A stretch of DNA of 48,678 nucleotides from positions 1 to 48,678 of the forward strand of contig CALDSK010000078.1 of the NCBI GenBank assembly GCA_937911865.1, given 5' to 3'. The translations under genes and the position numbers were made by a program. Shown piece after piece: positions 32,974-41,063 of the stretch. This DNA is from an uncultured Synechococcus sp. (lineage in GTDB: Bacteria; Cyanobacteriota; Cyanobacteriia; Phormidesmidales; Phormidesmidaceae). The notes beneath the pieces are model-generated. The model did not search any database. It saw only the letters and a program-made list of their open reading frames with translations, and was not told the DNA's origin. Numbering within the stretch: position 1 is the first letter of the stretch; each line of letters opens with the position of its first letter.

Positions 32974-33372
32974 TTACTCGCCTTCCACCTGCTTTTGATA
33001 GTCAGCTGCTGACATTGCAGCATCTAGACCAGACAAATCAGCCGCTTTTACTTTTATTAGCCAGCCACTGCCGTATGCTTTCTCAGCAGCAATATCTTCT
33101 GGCGTTTCCACCAGCGCCTCATTGATTTCAAGCACCTCACCTGAAACCGGTGCCTTCAAATCTTCGACCGCTTTAACCGACTCAATCGTACCGAAATTCT
33201 CACCCTGCTCTACAGCGTCACCGACCTCTGGCAGCTCTAGAAACACCACATCCCCCATCTGATCTACCGCAAACGAAGTAATACCCACTGTCACTGTCGC
33301 TTGGTCAGCCTCTACGCGGGCGTACTCATGACTATCTAAGTACTTCAGGTCGTCAGGATATTCAAAGGCCAT
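32974..33372 (-). CDS. gcvH: Glycine cleavage H protein GcvH, 132 aa
   Basis: The lipoyl carrier of the glycine cleavage system. The lipoylated Lys67 sits in FGTIESVKAVEDLKAPVSGE. Other family marks are YLDSHEYARVE near the start, GDVVFLELPEVGD before the lipoyl hairpin and GSGWLIKVK near the end. Length is normal. It starts at ATG 33372, 68 bases after the gcvT stop and 158 before the gcvP start, so the three are probably one transcript. Confidence 0.97.
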   Translation of the reverse strand: MAFEYPDDLKYLDSHEYARVEADQATVTVGITSFAVDQMGDVVFLELPEVGDAVEQGENFGTIESVKAVEDLKAPVSGEVLEINEALVETPEDIAAEKAYGSGWLIKVKAADLSGLDAAMSAADYQKQVEGE

Positions 33373-33440
33373 GGTGTTGCTAAGAAATAGATGAGGTAAG
33401 GTTTAGAACGCTAAAGAAGCATCCAGAACTCATAGTAGAA

Positions 33441-34541
33441 CTACTTGGCCGCTTTATAGAAGGGGCGCTTCACGACGGTTGCCGGAAACACCTTATTGCG
33501 AATGGCGACCTCAACAGTCTGACCCACTTTTGCAAACTCAGCATCGACGTAGCCTAAGGCCACCGGATACCCCAGCGTCGGAGAAAGGGTGCCGCTAGTG
33601 ACGATGCCAATCGGGCGATCGCCCTGCAAGATCGGATAGTCATGACGGGCAATATTACGCCCTTCCAGGGTCAGCCCCACTAAGCGACGGGCCGGGCCCT
33701 CTGCTTTCTGCTGCGCGAGCACCTCGCGACCAACAAAGTCTTCGGCCTTATCTAGATGTACTAGCCAGCTCAACCCCGCTTCGATTGGACTAATGTCGTC
33801 ATTAATATCTTGTCCATACAGCGCCATCGACGCTTCTAGCCGAAGCGTGTCGCGTGCACCCAGGCCACAGGGCACGACCCCTAAATCCATTAAGTTCTGC
33901 CAAACTTCTGCCGCCGCCGCTGCCGCCACCATTACCTCAAAGCCATCTTCTCCGGTGTAGCCCGTTCGTGCTAAAAACACGCTGTGTCCAGAAACCGCGC
34001 CCGTATGGTGACCGTAGCGAGGGATAGCCTGTAGGTCGTCATCAGGGCACAGCTTTTGCAGCGTCTGAGTCGCAATGGGTCCCTGCACAGCAATTAATGC
34101 TTGAGTCTGAGATAAATCTTGGAAATCGATCGCTTCGCTTAAATGCTGCTGCAGCCAACGCTTGTCTTTATCAGTTGTACCGGCGTTGACGATCAGCGTA
34201 ATCTGTTCGCCAGTCTCTACACTGCCCTGGTGGTAAACGATCAGATCGTCAATAATTCCGCCGCTTTCATTGAGCAAGACAGTGTACTGCGCTTTTCCCG
34301 ACGTTAATTTCGATAAGTCTGAAGGCACTAGTCGCTGCAATTGGGTAATGACATCCGGCCCTCTCAGCACAAACTTACCCATGTGCGAAATATCAAACGC
34401 ACCCGCCGCCGCCCTTACCGCCTGATGCTCTTGGCGAATGCCACCAAACTGTACCGGCATTTCCCAGCCTGAAAAAGGCGTCATCCTGGCCTGCTGCTGC
34501 AAACAGACATGGTATAGAGGCGTGCGAAGTAAATTCGTCAT
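33441..34541 (-). CDS. gcvT: Aminomethyltransferase GcvT, 366 aa
   Basis: The T protein: transfers the methylene group from aminomethyl-lipoyl-GcvH to tetrahydrofolate and releases ammonia. Motifs include MTPFSGWEMPVQFGG, AGAFDISHMGKF, NAGTTDKDKRWL, GYTGEDGFEV, GLGARDTLRLEASMALYGQD with the catalytic Asp in the last, and TSGTLSPTLGYPVALGYVD. Length is normal. It is the first gene of the operon and is divergent from the sulfotransferase-like gene, with 108 bases between the starts. No glycine riboswitch was recognised in that short leader. Confidence 0.97.
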   Translation of the reverse strand: MTNLLRTPLYHVCLQQQARMTPFSGWEMPVQFGGIRQEHQAVRAAAGAFDISHMGKFVLRGPDVITQLQRLVPSDLSKLTSGKAQYTVLLNESGGIIDDLIVYHQGSVETGEQITLIVNAGTTDKDKRWLQQHLSEAIDFQDLSQTQALIAVQGPIATQTLQKLCPDDDLQAIPRYGHHTGAVSGHSVFLARTGYTGEDGFEVMVAAAAAAEVWQNLMDLGVVPCGLGARDTLRLEASMALYGQDINDDISPIEAGLSWLVHLDKAEDFVGREVLAQQKAEGPARRLVGLTLEGRNIARHDYPILQGDRPIGIVTSGTLSPTLGYPVALGYVDAEFAKVGQTVEVAIRNKVFPATVVKRPFYKAAK

Positions 34542-34649
34542 AGAGAACCTAGCGCGGGTACGTTAAAAGGAGACTGGCTAAAAAAGAGAGTAGCAAAATT
34601 CGCCTAATAAATTTAGGTATCTGGGACTTGGGAGAATAGATAATAAACT

Positions 34650-35444
34650 GTGAGCGACAAAAAACCGCTATCAAACCCTCTACTGAGACAAACCGCAGCC
34701 GGTAGCTGGCTCGAAACGTTTCAGGCGCTGACAGGGACCAGACCACACAAACCCAGTTTTGCAGTATTTGATATCGGGCAAAGCGGACGCATTACCCTGG
34801 CTAAATGGTTTTCAGCGCACAGTGCGATCGCTTTTCAAGCAGACATTTTGAGCCAGGCGGTGCGGTTCCCACGCATGAGCGTTTATCAACGAATCCGACA
34901 AAGCCAAGGAGAGGTTTATGGCTTCAACCTCACCGTAGAACAGCTCAGGCAGGTGCAGAGACTGGCCGATCCTAATCAGTTTTTGCACGATCTGCATCGA
35001 GGCGGCTGTCGGATCATTTATCTTCATCGCAGAGATATGCTCAGACATGCGATCGCGACTTTGCGCGACTGCAGCACCGACTATCGATTCAACGACACAG
35101 CTACCAGACCTAAAAAAATCACAATAGACGTTGGCGAACTCATCGACTGCCTAAAATATTTAGACAACCAAAGAGTAGAAGCCAGCGCTATCTTGCACGA
35201 CGTTCCCCATCTGAATTTAGTGTACGAAGACGACCTGATGGATCCCAACTGCTACCTTGACACTGCTGACAAACTCTCAGCGTTCCTAAACATTCCAGAA
35301 ATTCAGCCAGCAGGCACTACGCTTAAACTGGTCCATCAGCAGCTCTCGGACATTGTTGAAAACTACGATGACCTCTCCGCAGGCATCGAATCCTCGGACT
35401 ACGCCTATCTGCTGACAAGCAATCGTCACCTGCTAACGCGATAA
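34650..35444 (+). CDS. Sulfotransferase-like (Stf0-type) protein, 264 aa
   Basis: Starts at GTG 34650. The segment FAVFDIGQSGRITLAKWFSA corresponds to the 5'-phosphosulfate-binding loop region, and GCRIIYLHRRDMLRHAIATL resembles the 3'-phosphate (PAPS) binding motif with its Arg and Asp/Ser pattern. The C-terminal HLNLVYEDDLMDPN also fits Stf0-type enzymes, which sulfate glycolipids such as trehalose in mycobacteria. The P-loop is not classical (no SGTK/R triplet), so activity needs caution. Acceptor unknown. It is divergent from gcvT and followed by a strong terminator. Confidence 0.7.
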   Translation: MSDKKPLSNPLLRQTAAGSWLETFQALTGTRPHKPSFAVFDIGQSGRITLAKWFSAHSAIAFQADILSQAVRFPRMSVYQRIRQSQGEVYGFNLTVEQLRQVQRLADPNQFLHDLHRGGCRIIYLHRRDMLRHAIATLRDCSTDYRFNDTATRPKKITIDVGELIDCLKYLDNQRVEASAILHDVPHLNLVYEDDLMDPNCYLDTADKLSAFLNIPEIQPAGTTLKLVHQQLSDIVENYDDLSAGIESSDYAYLLTSNRHLLTR

Positions 35445-35465
35445 GACCGAGCAGTTCAAAATAAC

Positions 35466-35494
35466 CAGGTCACAAAAAAATCAGGTCACAAAAA
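35466..35494. repeat. CAGGTCACAAAAA direct repeat
   Basis: Two units of 13-16 bases (35466-35481 and 35482-35494) lie just before the terminator of the sulfotransferase-like gene. Confidence 0.8.
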
Positions 35495-35538
35495 GTAGGC
35501 CAGCAAGAAAGATTGAACTCTCTTACTGGCCTACTTTT
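35491..35538. terminator. Strong hairpin terminator between convergent genes
   Basis: AAAAGTAGGCCAG (35491-35503) pairs perfectly with CTGGCCTACTTTT (35526-35538), and AAGA/TCTT extends the stem inward past a mismatch. Flanking A and T tracts make it usable from both sides. It separates the sulfotransferase-like and fasciclin genes. Confidence 0.85.
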
Positions 35539-35653
35539 AGGGTGCTACACCGTCAGAGATATCCGCAGCTAAAGAGCGGATGGGAGACACTCATACGATC
35601 AGCTCAAACAGCTCAATGCATCAAATAAACAGTGCATTCTAAAGCATCAACCC

Positions 35654-36295
35654 TTAAAGCAAAGTGGAAGGGTCAAAGGTAGGAGGAAGCAGCACAGTGT
35701 CAACCACGTGAATCACACCGTTCTCAGCAACAACATCAGGCTGAACAACGCTAGCTTCGCCGTTTACCATCACACCAGCAGGGTCTACAGAAACTTCTAC
35801 ATCGCTACCTTCTACTGTGCTAATTGCGCCAGGTTCAATTTCGCTAGAAGCGACTGCACCGGAAACAACGTGGTATGCCAAAACCTGGTTGAGCGCTTCC
35901 TGGTTCTCGGGCTTCACCAGCTTTTCTACAGTGCCTTCAGGCAATGCTGCAAAAGCTTCATCCGTAGGTGCAAAAACAGTGAACGGACCGTCGGAGCTGA
36001 GAGTCTCTTCCAAACCAGCGGCCTGCACAGCAGAAACCAAAGTATCGAACGAACCGTTAGCCGCAGCTACATCTACAATGCTTTCACCAGTAGCTAGCTC
36101 AGCAGGCTCTTCCATGTCATCAACGGCGATATCCTCTTCCATTACCTCAACGTCTTCAGGTAGTTCGGAAGTAATGTCCGCACCTGTTTCTTCAACAGGC
36201 TCACCTGCACAAGCCACTGCCACGGGCAGAACCATCAGAGCCGCTGCCAAACCGGCGAACTTATTTACAGACTTAAAAGAAGTTGAAAAACGCAT
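35654..36295 (-). CDS. Fasciclin-domain lipoprotein, 213 aa
   Basis: ATG 36295 begins a signal peptide (MRFSTSFKSVNKFAGLAAAL) with a lipobox AVAC, so a lipid-anchored surface or periplasmic protein. An acidic Glu/Asp linker (about 35-70) follows, then one fasciclin (FAS1) domain from about 75: SIVDVAAANGSFDTLVSAVQ, DGPFTVFAPTDEAFAALPEG (H1 motif) and NGVIHVVDTVLLPP (H2 motif). FAS1 domains mediate adhesion or extracellular interaction. The frame upstream of ATG 36295 is not protein-like. The promoter region carries a TTACG inverted repeat (36389-36404) and is shared with the response regulator gene. Confidence 0.9.
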   Translation of the reverse strand: MRFSTSFKSVNKFAGLAAALMVLPVAVACAGEPVEETGADITSELPEDVEVMEEDIAVDDMEEPAELATGESIVDVAAANGSFDTLVSAVQAAGLEETLSSDGPFTVFAPTDEAFAALPEGTVEKLVKPENQEALNQVLAYHVVSGAVASSEIEPGAISTVEGSDVEVSVDPAGVMVNGEASVVQPDVVAENGVIHVVDTVLLPPTFDPSTLL

Positions 36296-36388
36296 ATTGC
36301 TTTCTAAAAATTGGTGAGCAAAACAGCACTTACATGTGCCAACAACCACATTAAAGAAAGAGAAAATTAACAATCCCCCCGTGTTTTG

Positions 36389-36404
36389 ATTACGTTTTCG
36401 TAAT
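36389..36404. promoter_or_regulatory. Inverted repeat ATTACG-TTTT-CGTAAT
   Basis: A perfect 6-bp inverted repeat with a 4-base spacer, 94 bases upstream of the fasciclin ATG. TTACG-type half sites also occur at 36473-36480 (ACGTAAGG) and 36530-36537 (TTACGTAA) in the same divergent interval, so a shared regulator, possibly the adjacent response regulator, is conceivable. Confidence 0.35.
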
Positions 36405-36622
36405 GTATATTCCATTACATGTATTTTTATGCTGGGTCAGTGCGCACCTGCTTTTTTATTCAACGCCAGCAGACGTAAGGGCTCAGACAATAGATTGCTG
36501 CGATGTCTGTAGGGCCGGTATGCTGATTTTTACGTAAGGTTCAGCCTCTAGCCTGTAGCGTGCAGAGTAACTGTGTGGCAAAGACCACATATTAGAGATA
36601 GAACTTGAGATAGGTAAAAGCA

Positions 36623-37309
36623 ATGCATGTTTTATTCGTAGAAGATGAGCCTAAAATCGCTAGCTTCGTTCAGGTTGGATTGAAGGAACAGGGCTTTGTT
36701 GTGGACTACTGCGACCACGGCGATGTCGCTTACGATAAGGCACTCGAAAACGAATACGACGTTATTTTGCTCGATATTATGATGCCTGGTAAAGACGGTC
36801 TGTTTATTCTCAAGCACTTACGCCAGGCGGGCCGTAATACACCTGTTATTTTGTTGACCGCACGTAATGAATTAGACGATAGACTACAGGGCTTAAATCT
36901 GGGCGCTGACGACTACATTGCTAAGCCTTTTTTTGTTGAGGAGCTAGTTGCCAGAATGAACGCCGTTGCTCGTCGTAGCGTAGGCGAGCGACAGAACCTG
37001 GTGACCGTCGGCCCCTTTAAGCTAGATCGCATTACCCGAACGGTCACCTGCGAGCTAGAAAACAATCAGCAGCTGGTAGAGCTGACTACCCGCGAGTTTA
37101 ATTTGCTGGAGTATTTAATGCGATCGCCTGGCCGCGTCTTTACTCGGACTCAAATGCTAGAGCATGTCTGGGGCTACGACTTTAACCCCAGCACAAACGT
37201 GGTTGATGTGTGCATTCAAAGGCTTCGTAAGAAAATCGACATCAAAGGACAAAGCCGTTGGATAGAGAGCGTTCGCGGTGTAGGCTATCGCTTTCGCCAG
37301 GCAGAATAA
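36623..37309 (+). CDS. OmpR/PhoB-type response regulator, 228 aa
   Basis: The receiver domain has acidic residues near 7-8 (VEDEP), phosphoacceptor Asp51 (LLDIMMPG), Thr79 (LTAR) and Lys101 (AKPF). The winged-helix output domain (about 130-225) contains LTTREFNLLEYLMRSPGRVF, VWGYDF and the recognition segment NVVDVCIQRLRKKID, ending ESVRGVGYRF. All key residues are present. It resembles CusR/RppA-type regulators. The kinase gene starts on the base after its TAA (TAAATG), so they form an operon. A direct repeat ACGTAAGG in its promoter region may be an autoregulatory site. Confidence 0.93.
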   Translation: MHVLFVEDEPKIASFVQVGLKEQGFVVDYCDHGDVAYDKALENEYDVILLDIMMPGKDGLFILKHLRQAGRNTPVILLTARNELDDRLQGLNLGADDYIAKPFFVEELVARMNAVARRSVGERQNLVTVGPFKLDRITRTVTCELENNQQLVELTTREFNLLEYLMRSPGRVFTRTQMLEHVWGYDFNPSTNVVDVCIQRLRKKIDIKGQSRWIESVRGVGYRFRQAE

Positions 37310-38749
37310 ATGAAGCTGGCCTCCTTTCGCTTACGGATTGCACTGCTGCTGGTTTCTTTAGCAGGCGGCGCGCTAGTCGGGTTTGGCCTGGTGGCCTGGC
37401 GACTGATCTATTTGGCACAGGTAAGTAGCCTGGATGCCAAGCTCGATAGCCAGTTGCAGCAAATGGTGCCAACGCGATCGCCCGACTGGTGGGAGAGTTT
37501 TACTGACGATTTACCTGGCGAGTTAGAAACCGCGTTTGGTACGCCAATCACGTTACTTTCTGTTGATAGCGCTGGCCATACCACTCACTATTCAGTCGAT
37601 GGTGCGCAGCTAAGAACAATTAGCCTAAATATTCGCCTGCTGCTAAGAACAACGGCCCAAGAGTTCGCAGATAGAGCTGTAGAGGAAGAAGAAAGTACAA
37701 CGCTCAGCGAGCACAATAAGAAAATTTTTACGTCTAATACGAATGCCGGAAACTGGCGCGTAGGAGTAATCGCCACCGAGTCTGGAAAAAGTGCGATCGC
37801 CGTTAGCCTGCAAACCATTGACCAGGATATGGCAATCATCCGCAACATCTTCTTGGTCGCCATTCCTAGCACGCTGTTGATGATTGCAGCAGGCGCTTGG
37901 ATACTCTCTGGCAGTGCACTCAAGCCCGTACGCAAGCTGACCTCCGTTATTCAACAGGTCACCGCCACCGGGCTCGACCAACAGGTACCAGTCGGCAGTG
38001 CGGATGTAGAATTTGTTGAGCTCATTGAAGTATTCAACGACATGCTCACCCGCTTAGAGAGGAGCTTTAGACAGTCTTCTCGCTTTAGTGGAGACGCCGC
38101 CCACGAGCTTAAAACACCGCTGGCGATTCTGCGCGGCGAGCTAGAGCTGGTGATGCAACAGGCAGAACCAGGCTCACAATTGCAGCAAAGCTTGAGCAAT
38201 TTGTTAGATGAAGTCTCACGGCTAAGCAACATTGTTAGAAAGCTTTTACTGCTTTCACTGGCAGACGCTGGGCAGATGAGCCTACGCCAAACACCGGTTG
38301 ATATCGGAGAGATTTTGGCAGTTTTGGTTGAAGATATTGAGCTGCTAGCCCCCGATTTGCCAATAGACGTCGATCTTAAACCGCAGCTGTACGTGAAAGG
38401 CGATCGCGATTTACTCACACAGGTGCTTCAAAACCTGATCGATAACGCCATTAAATACAACCTGCCTGCTAGCTCAAGCCAGCAGTGGCTCTCTGTAGTC
38501 GGCAGAAAAAGAGGTAAAACAATACAGATCACAGTGACCAATGCGTCCAAAGCAATTCCTGAAGAAGAGCGCGATCGCATTTTTGACCGATTCTACCGAG
38601 GCGATCTCTCCCGCAATCGCAAAAGAGAAGGCTTCGGGCTCGGGCTGAGCCTTTCTAGAGAAATTGCGAGAGCCCATAGAGGTGAGCTTAAACTCGATAA
38701 AACAAAGGGTGAAAAAACAGCTTTTACGCTAACACTACCCGCCAAGTAG
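37310..38749 (+). CDS. Sensor histidine kinase, 479 aa, with altered G1 box
   Basis: Membrane helices at about 10-30 and 180-200 flank a periplasmic sensor region of about 150 residues. A HAMP-like linker (SGSALKPVRKL) follows. His265 lies in FSGDAAHELKTPLAIL, the N box is LQNLIDNAIKYN (about 373-384), and G2 is GFGLGLSLSR (441-450). The G1 region reads VTNASKAIPEEERDRIFDRF, where the usual D/N-x-G-x-G glycines are absent. Overall it resembles CusS/heavy-metal-type sensors. The N box, F box (FDRFYR) and G2 are intact, so it may still be an active kinase. Signal unknown. Partner of the response regulator upstream. Confidence 0.9.
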   Translation: MKLASFRLRIALLLVSLAGGALVGFGLVAWRLIYLAQVSSLDAKLDSQLQQMVPTRSPDWWESFTDDLPGELETAFGTPITLLSVDSAGHTTHYSVDGAQLRTISLNIRLLLRTTAQEFADRAVEEEESTTLSEHNKKIFTSNTNAGNWRVGVIATESGKSAIAVSLQTIDQDMAIIRNIFLVAIPSTLLMIAAGAWILSGSALKPVRKLTSVIQQVTATGLDQQVPVGSADVEFVELIEVFNDMLTRLERSFRQSSRFSGDAAHELKTPLAILRGELELVMQQAEPGSQLQQSLSNLLDEVSRLSNIVRKLLLLSLADAGQMSLRQTPVDIGEILAVLVEDIELLAPDLPIDVDLKPQLYVKGDRDLLTQVLQNLIDNAIKYNLPASSSQQWLSVVGRKRGKTIQITVTNASKAIPEEERDRIFDRFYRGDLSRNRKREGFGLGLSLSREIARAHRGELKLDKTKGEKTAFTLTLPAK

Positions 38750-38821
38750 CCATTCCAACTAACAGCGTATCGTTGCGACCAGAGCGCGCCTTAAAGAGAG
38801 AGCTTTAAAGAAAGAGCCATC

Positions 38822-38858
38822 ACAAGAGCGCCGTAACAAGAGCGCCGTAACAAGAGAG
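38822..38858. repeat. ACAAGAGCGCCGTA tandem array
   Basis: Two identical 14-base units (38822-38835 and 38836-38849) and a partial third follow the kinase gene. Confidence 0.9.
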
Positions 38859-38909
38859 AGCGCTGTTAGTTTGCTACGCTGATGTCAGTGTCACGCTTCA
38901 GCGAGACTT

Positions 38910-40379
38910 ATGACCATTACGTCCGCGAATTCTTCCACAGATCGGTTCACTACGCCTTCTTTAACGCAGCCTCAACCCTGGCATCGAGCCTTATCGGAGC
39001 CGGCTAAAGAATTTTCAGCCACACCTTTAAAAGTTCTCTCTGGCAAAATTCCGTTCAATTTACAAGGCACCTTTTACCAAAACGGAACCGGTCGATTACA
39101 GCGCGGCGGGCAGTCGGTTGGTCACTGGTTTGATGGAGACGGGGCAATCTTGCGAGTAGGACTCGGTGAAGGCCATGCAATAGGAACCTATCGCTACGTG
39201 CAAACCCAGGGCTATCAAGCAGAAGGCAAAGGCAATCGTTTTTTGTACGGCAACTACGGCAGGCGCTACCCAGGACCGATATGGCGGCATGTTAAAGGAT
39301 TATTCACCGCTAGCAGCGTGAAAAACGCAGCCAACACAGCGGTATTGGCCCTACCCGATAAACTTCTGGCGCTCTGGGAAGCCGGTAATCCTCACAGCCT
39401 TGATTTAGTCACGCTAGAAACCAAAGGAATCGATACGCTAGGTTGGCTCAAAACAACTCAACAGTTCTCAGCCCACCCGCTACAAGATCCGCTGAGCGAA
39501 GAGATCTATAGCATTGGGGTAACCCCACTGTGCGAGCTGATGATTTATCGCTGCGACCGGGCCTGTCGCCTCATCAAGCAGCGCAATATATCTCTAAAAA
39601 CGGTGCCGATAGTTCATAGCTTTGTCATCGCCGGGCCGTACTTAGTTTTCCTCATATCACCGGTAGCAGTAGATATGCTGTCATTGCTATTAAACCAACA
39701 GCCTTTCTCAGAGGCGGCGCGGTGGAAAGGCGATCGCGGCACCCGAATTCTTGTTATCGACCGTGAGACGCTAGAAACCGTCTCCGATAGCCAAGCCGAC
39801 GCCTGGTTTCAATGGCACTACGGCAACGGCTGTATAGAATCTGATGGCAGCCTGCGGCTAGACTTTGCCAAATTTGATGACTTCTTAGCGATCAACGCGG
39901 TATTAGGAGAAGTGCCCACAGGCAAGATCACAACGAAGGCTTACGGACGCCTGTGGCAGCTGAAGCTCAATCCTAAAACAGGCAAAATCCTCAGTAACGA
40001 CTGCGTATTAGACCAAGACTGTGAGTTTCCTCAGGTGCCTGCTGCCCAAACCGGACAGCCCTGGCAACATACCTACGTGTTGATGCATCGAGATGGCATC
40101 AGCACAGGAGAAGACTGGTTTGGTGCAATTGGCCGATTTGACTACGACGCTGGCACGTTAATCAAAACAGATTTGGGAGAAAACTGCTACGGCAGCGAGC
40201 CAATACATGCCCCCGGGGAAGACGGCAGCAGCTGGCTTTTGGTCGTGATTTACAATGCCGCAGATGAACGCAGTGAGCTGTGGATTTTGAACGCGGCCAC
40301 TCTCGGAGAACCTGTCTGCCGATTAGCACTGCCTCAAATTATCCCGTTGGGCTTTCATGGCACTTGGAAACCCAGCTAA
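38910..40379 (+). CDS. Carotenoid oxygenase (RPE65/CCD family), 489 aa
   Basis: A seven-bladed propeller non-haem iron enzyme family that cleaves carotenoids or apocarotenoids. Marks are LQGTFYQNGTGRLQRGGQSV near 50-70, WFDGDGAILRV, and four positions for the iron-binding histidines: FSAHPLQDP, IVHSFVI, FQWHYGNGC and the C-terminal GFHGTW. LVVIYNAADERSELWILNA precedes the last. All four His appear present. Length is normal for cyanobacterial members such as apocarotenoid oxygenases. Substrate not inferable. ATG 38910 starts an N-terminal Ser/Thr-rich stretch before WHRALSEPAKEF. Appears monocistronic. Confidence 0.9.
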   Translation: MTITSANSSTDRFTTPSLTQPQPWHRALSEPAKEFSATPLKVLSGKIPFNLQGTFYQNGTGRLQRGGQSVGHWFDGDGAILRVGLGEGHAIGTYRYVQTQGYQAEGKGNRFLYGNYGRRYPGPIWRHVKGLFTASSVKNAANTAVLALPDKLLALWEAGNPHSLDLVTLETKGIDTLGWLKTTQQFSAHPLQDPLSEEIYSIGVTPLCELMIYRCDRACRLIKQRNISLKTVPIVHSFVIAGPYLVFLISPVAVDMLSLLLNQQPFSEAARWKGDRGTRILVIDRETLETVSDSQADAWFQWHYGNGCIESDGSLRLDFAKFDDFLAINAVLGEVPTGKITTKAYGRLWQLKLNPKTGKILSNDCVLDQDCEFPQVPAAQTGQPWQHTYVLMHRDGISTGEDWFGAIGRFDYDAGTLIKTDLGENCYGSEPIHAPGEDGSSWLLVVIYNAADERSELWILNAATLGEPVCRLALPQIIPLGFHGTWKPS

Positions 40380-40381
40380 GA

Positions 40382-40591
40382 CTAATACTCGCGAGAATCC
40401 ATCACCAGTCGCCGAGCGCTTTCAGCAGCAGCTTCGCGGGAAGGGTGAACTTCGCCATCATCGAGCACGGTAAAGTCTGGGGTAAACACCCAGCAGCGAT
40501 AACCGTATTCGCCTAAGCCGATTGCGACACGACCAATCGCAATCACCCAATCGGGCTGCGTTAATACATCGACGAGTTCACAGTTTTGCAT
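40382..40591 (-). CDS. Small conserved-type protein, 69 aa
   Basis: MQNCELVDVLTQPDWVIAIG is followed by GEYGYRCWVFTPDFTVLDDG and SREAAAESARRLVMDSRE. It is a compact alpha/beta protein with no signal or membrane segment. It looks like a small cyanobacterial hypothetical family, but I cannot name one. ATG 40591 is the natural start. It converges with the carotenoid oxygenase gene, two bases separating the two stops. Confidence 0.65.
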   Translation of the reverse strand: MQNCELVDVLTQPDWVIAIGRVAIGLGEYGYRCWVFTPDFTVLDDGEVHPSREAAAESARRLVMDSREY

Positions 40592-40789
40592 AGTGATGAA
40601 TACCGGGCCTTCCTAATATATAGGCACCCTTTAAACTAAGGGCTAGAGCACTAACCTCAACCCTCTCAAAATAAGCAGCGTGTCGGCTCGCTTTTGAGCT
40701 CAAATTTATCTTTGTTTTATCTACAGCTTCGCTCTATTGGCGAGCGGTGTAGATTGCGCTAGGCTTAAACACATTTGCTGAGACAGGTG

Positions 40790-40892
40790 TCTGCTGAGAC
40801 AGGCATTAACTGAGCTAGGTGAGTCAAGCCAGATAGAGCCCTTCAGCTAAAGCGCTCTTACCAACAGTCAGCGTCACCAATAGTCAGCGTCA
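40790..40892. repeat. Two tandem arrays upstream of recA
   Basis: GCTGAGACAGG-type units recur around 40779-40820. CCAACAGTCAGCGTCA (40861-40876) is followed by CCAATAGTCAGCGTCA (40877-40892), identical but for one base. Confidence 0.75.
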
Positions 40893-40987
40893 GACTGAAT
40901 GAAATCAGCCAAGATTCAGCATAGATAAATTTAATGTAGGCTCCAAAATCAAACCGAAAAATAGACTGATATATTTAGAGATGCCAA

Positions 40988-41007
40988 TTTAGTGCATGTG
41001 TACTAAA
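40988..41007. promoter_or_regulatory. LexA-box-like inverted repeat in the recA promoter
   Basis: TTTAGTGC-ATGT-GTACTAAA is an inverted repeat with one mismatch over 8-bp arms. Its core AGTGCATGTGTACT (40991-41004) differs at one base from the cyanobacterial LexA consensus RGTACNNNDGTWCB. It lies about 57 bases before the recA ATG. LexA regulation of recA is not universal in cyanobacteria, so the site is a candidate. Confidence 0.65.
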
Positions 41008-41063
41008 ATCAGTATAGCGAATTTTTACCTAAGAACTTCATCAAAATATCTCCGGGAATACCT

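Larger units (their letters stand above)
40592..41063. other. Intergenic interval upstream of recA
   Basis: 472 bases without a gene. It contains tandem arrays (40790-40892) and, near recA, a LexA-box-like inverted repeat (40988-41007). No RNA gene was recognised. Confidence 0.5.

Noticed and set aside
34542..34649. Glycine riboswitch upstream of gcvT
   Set aside because: The spacer is only 108 bases and shows none of the tandem aptamer core features.
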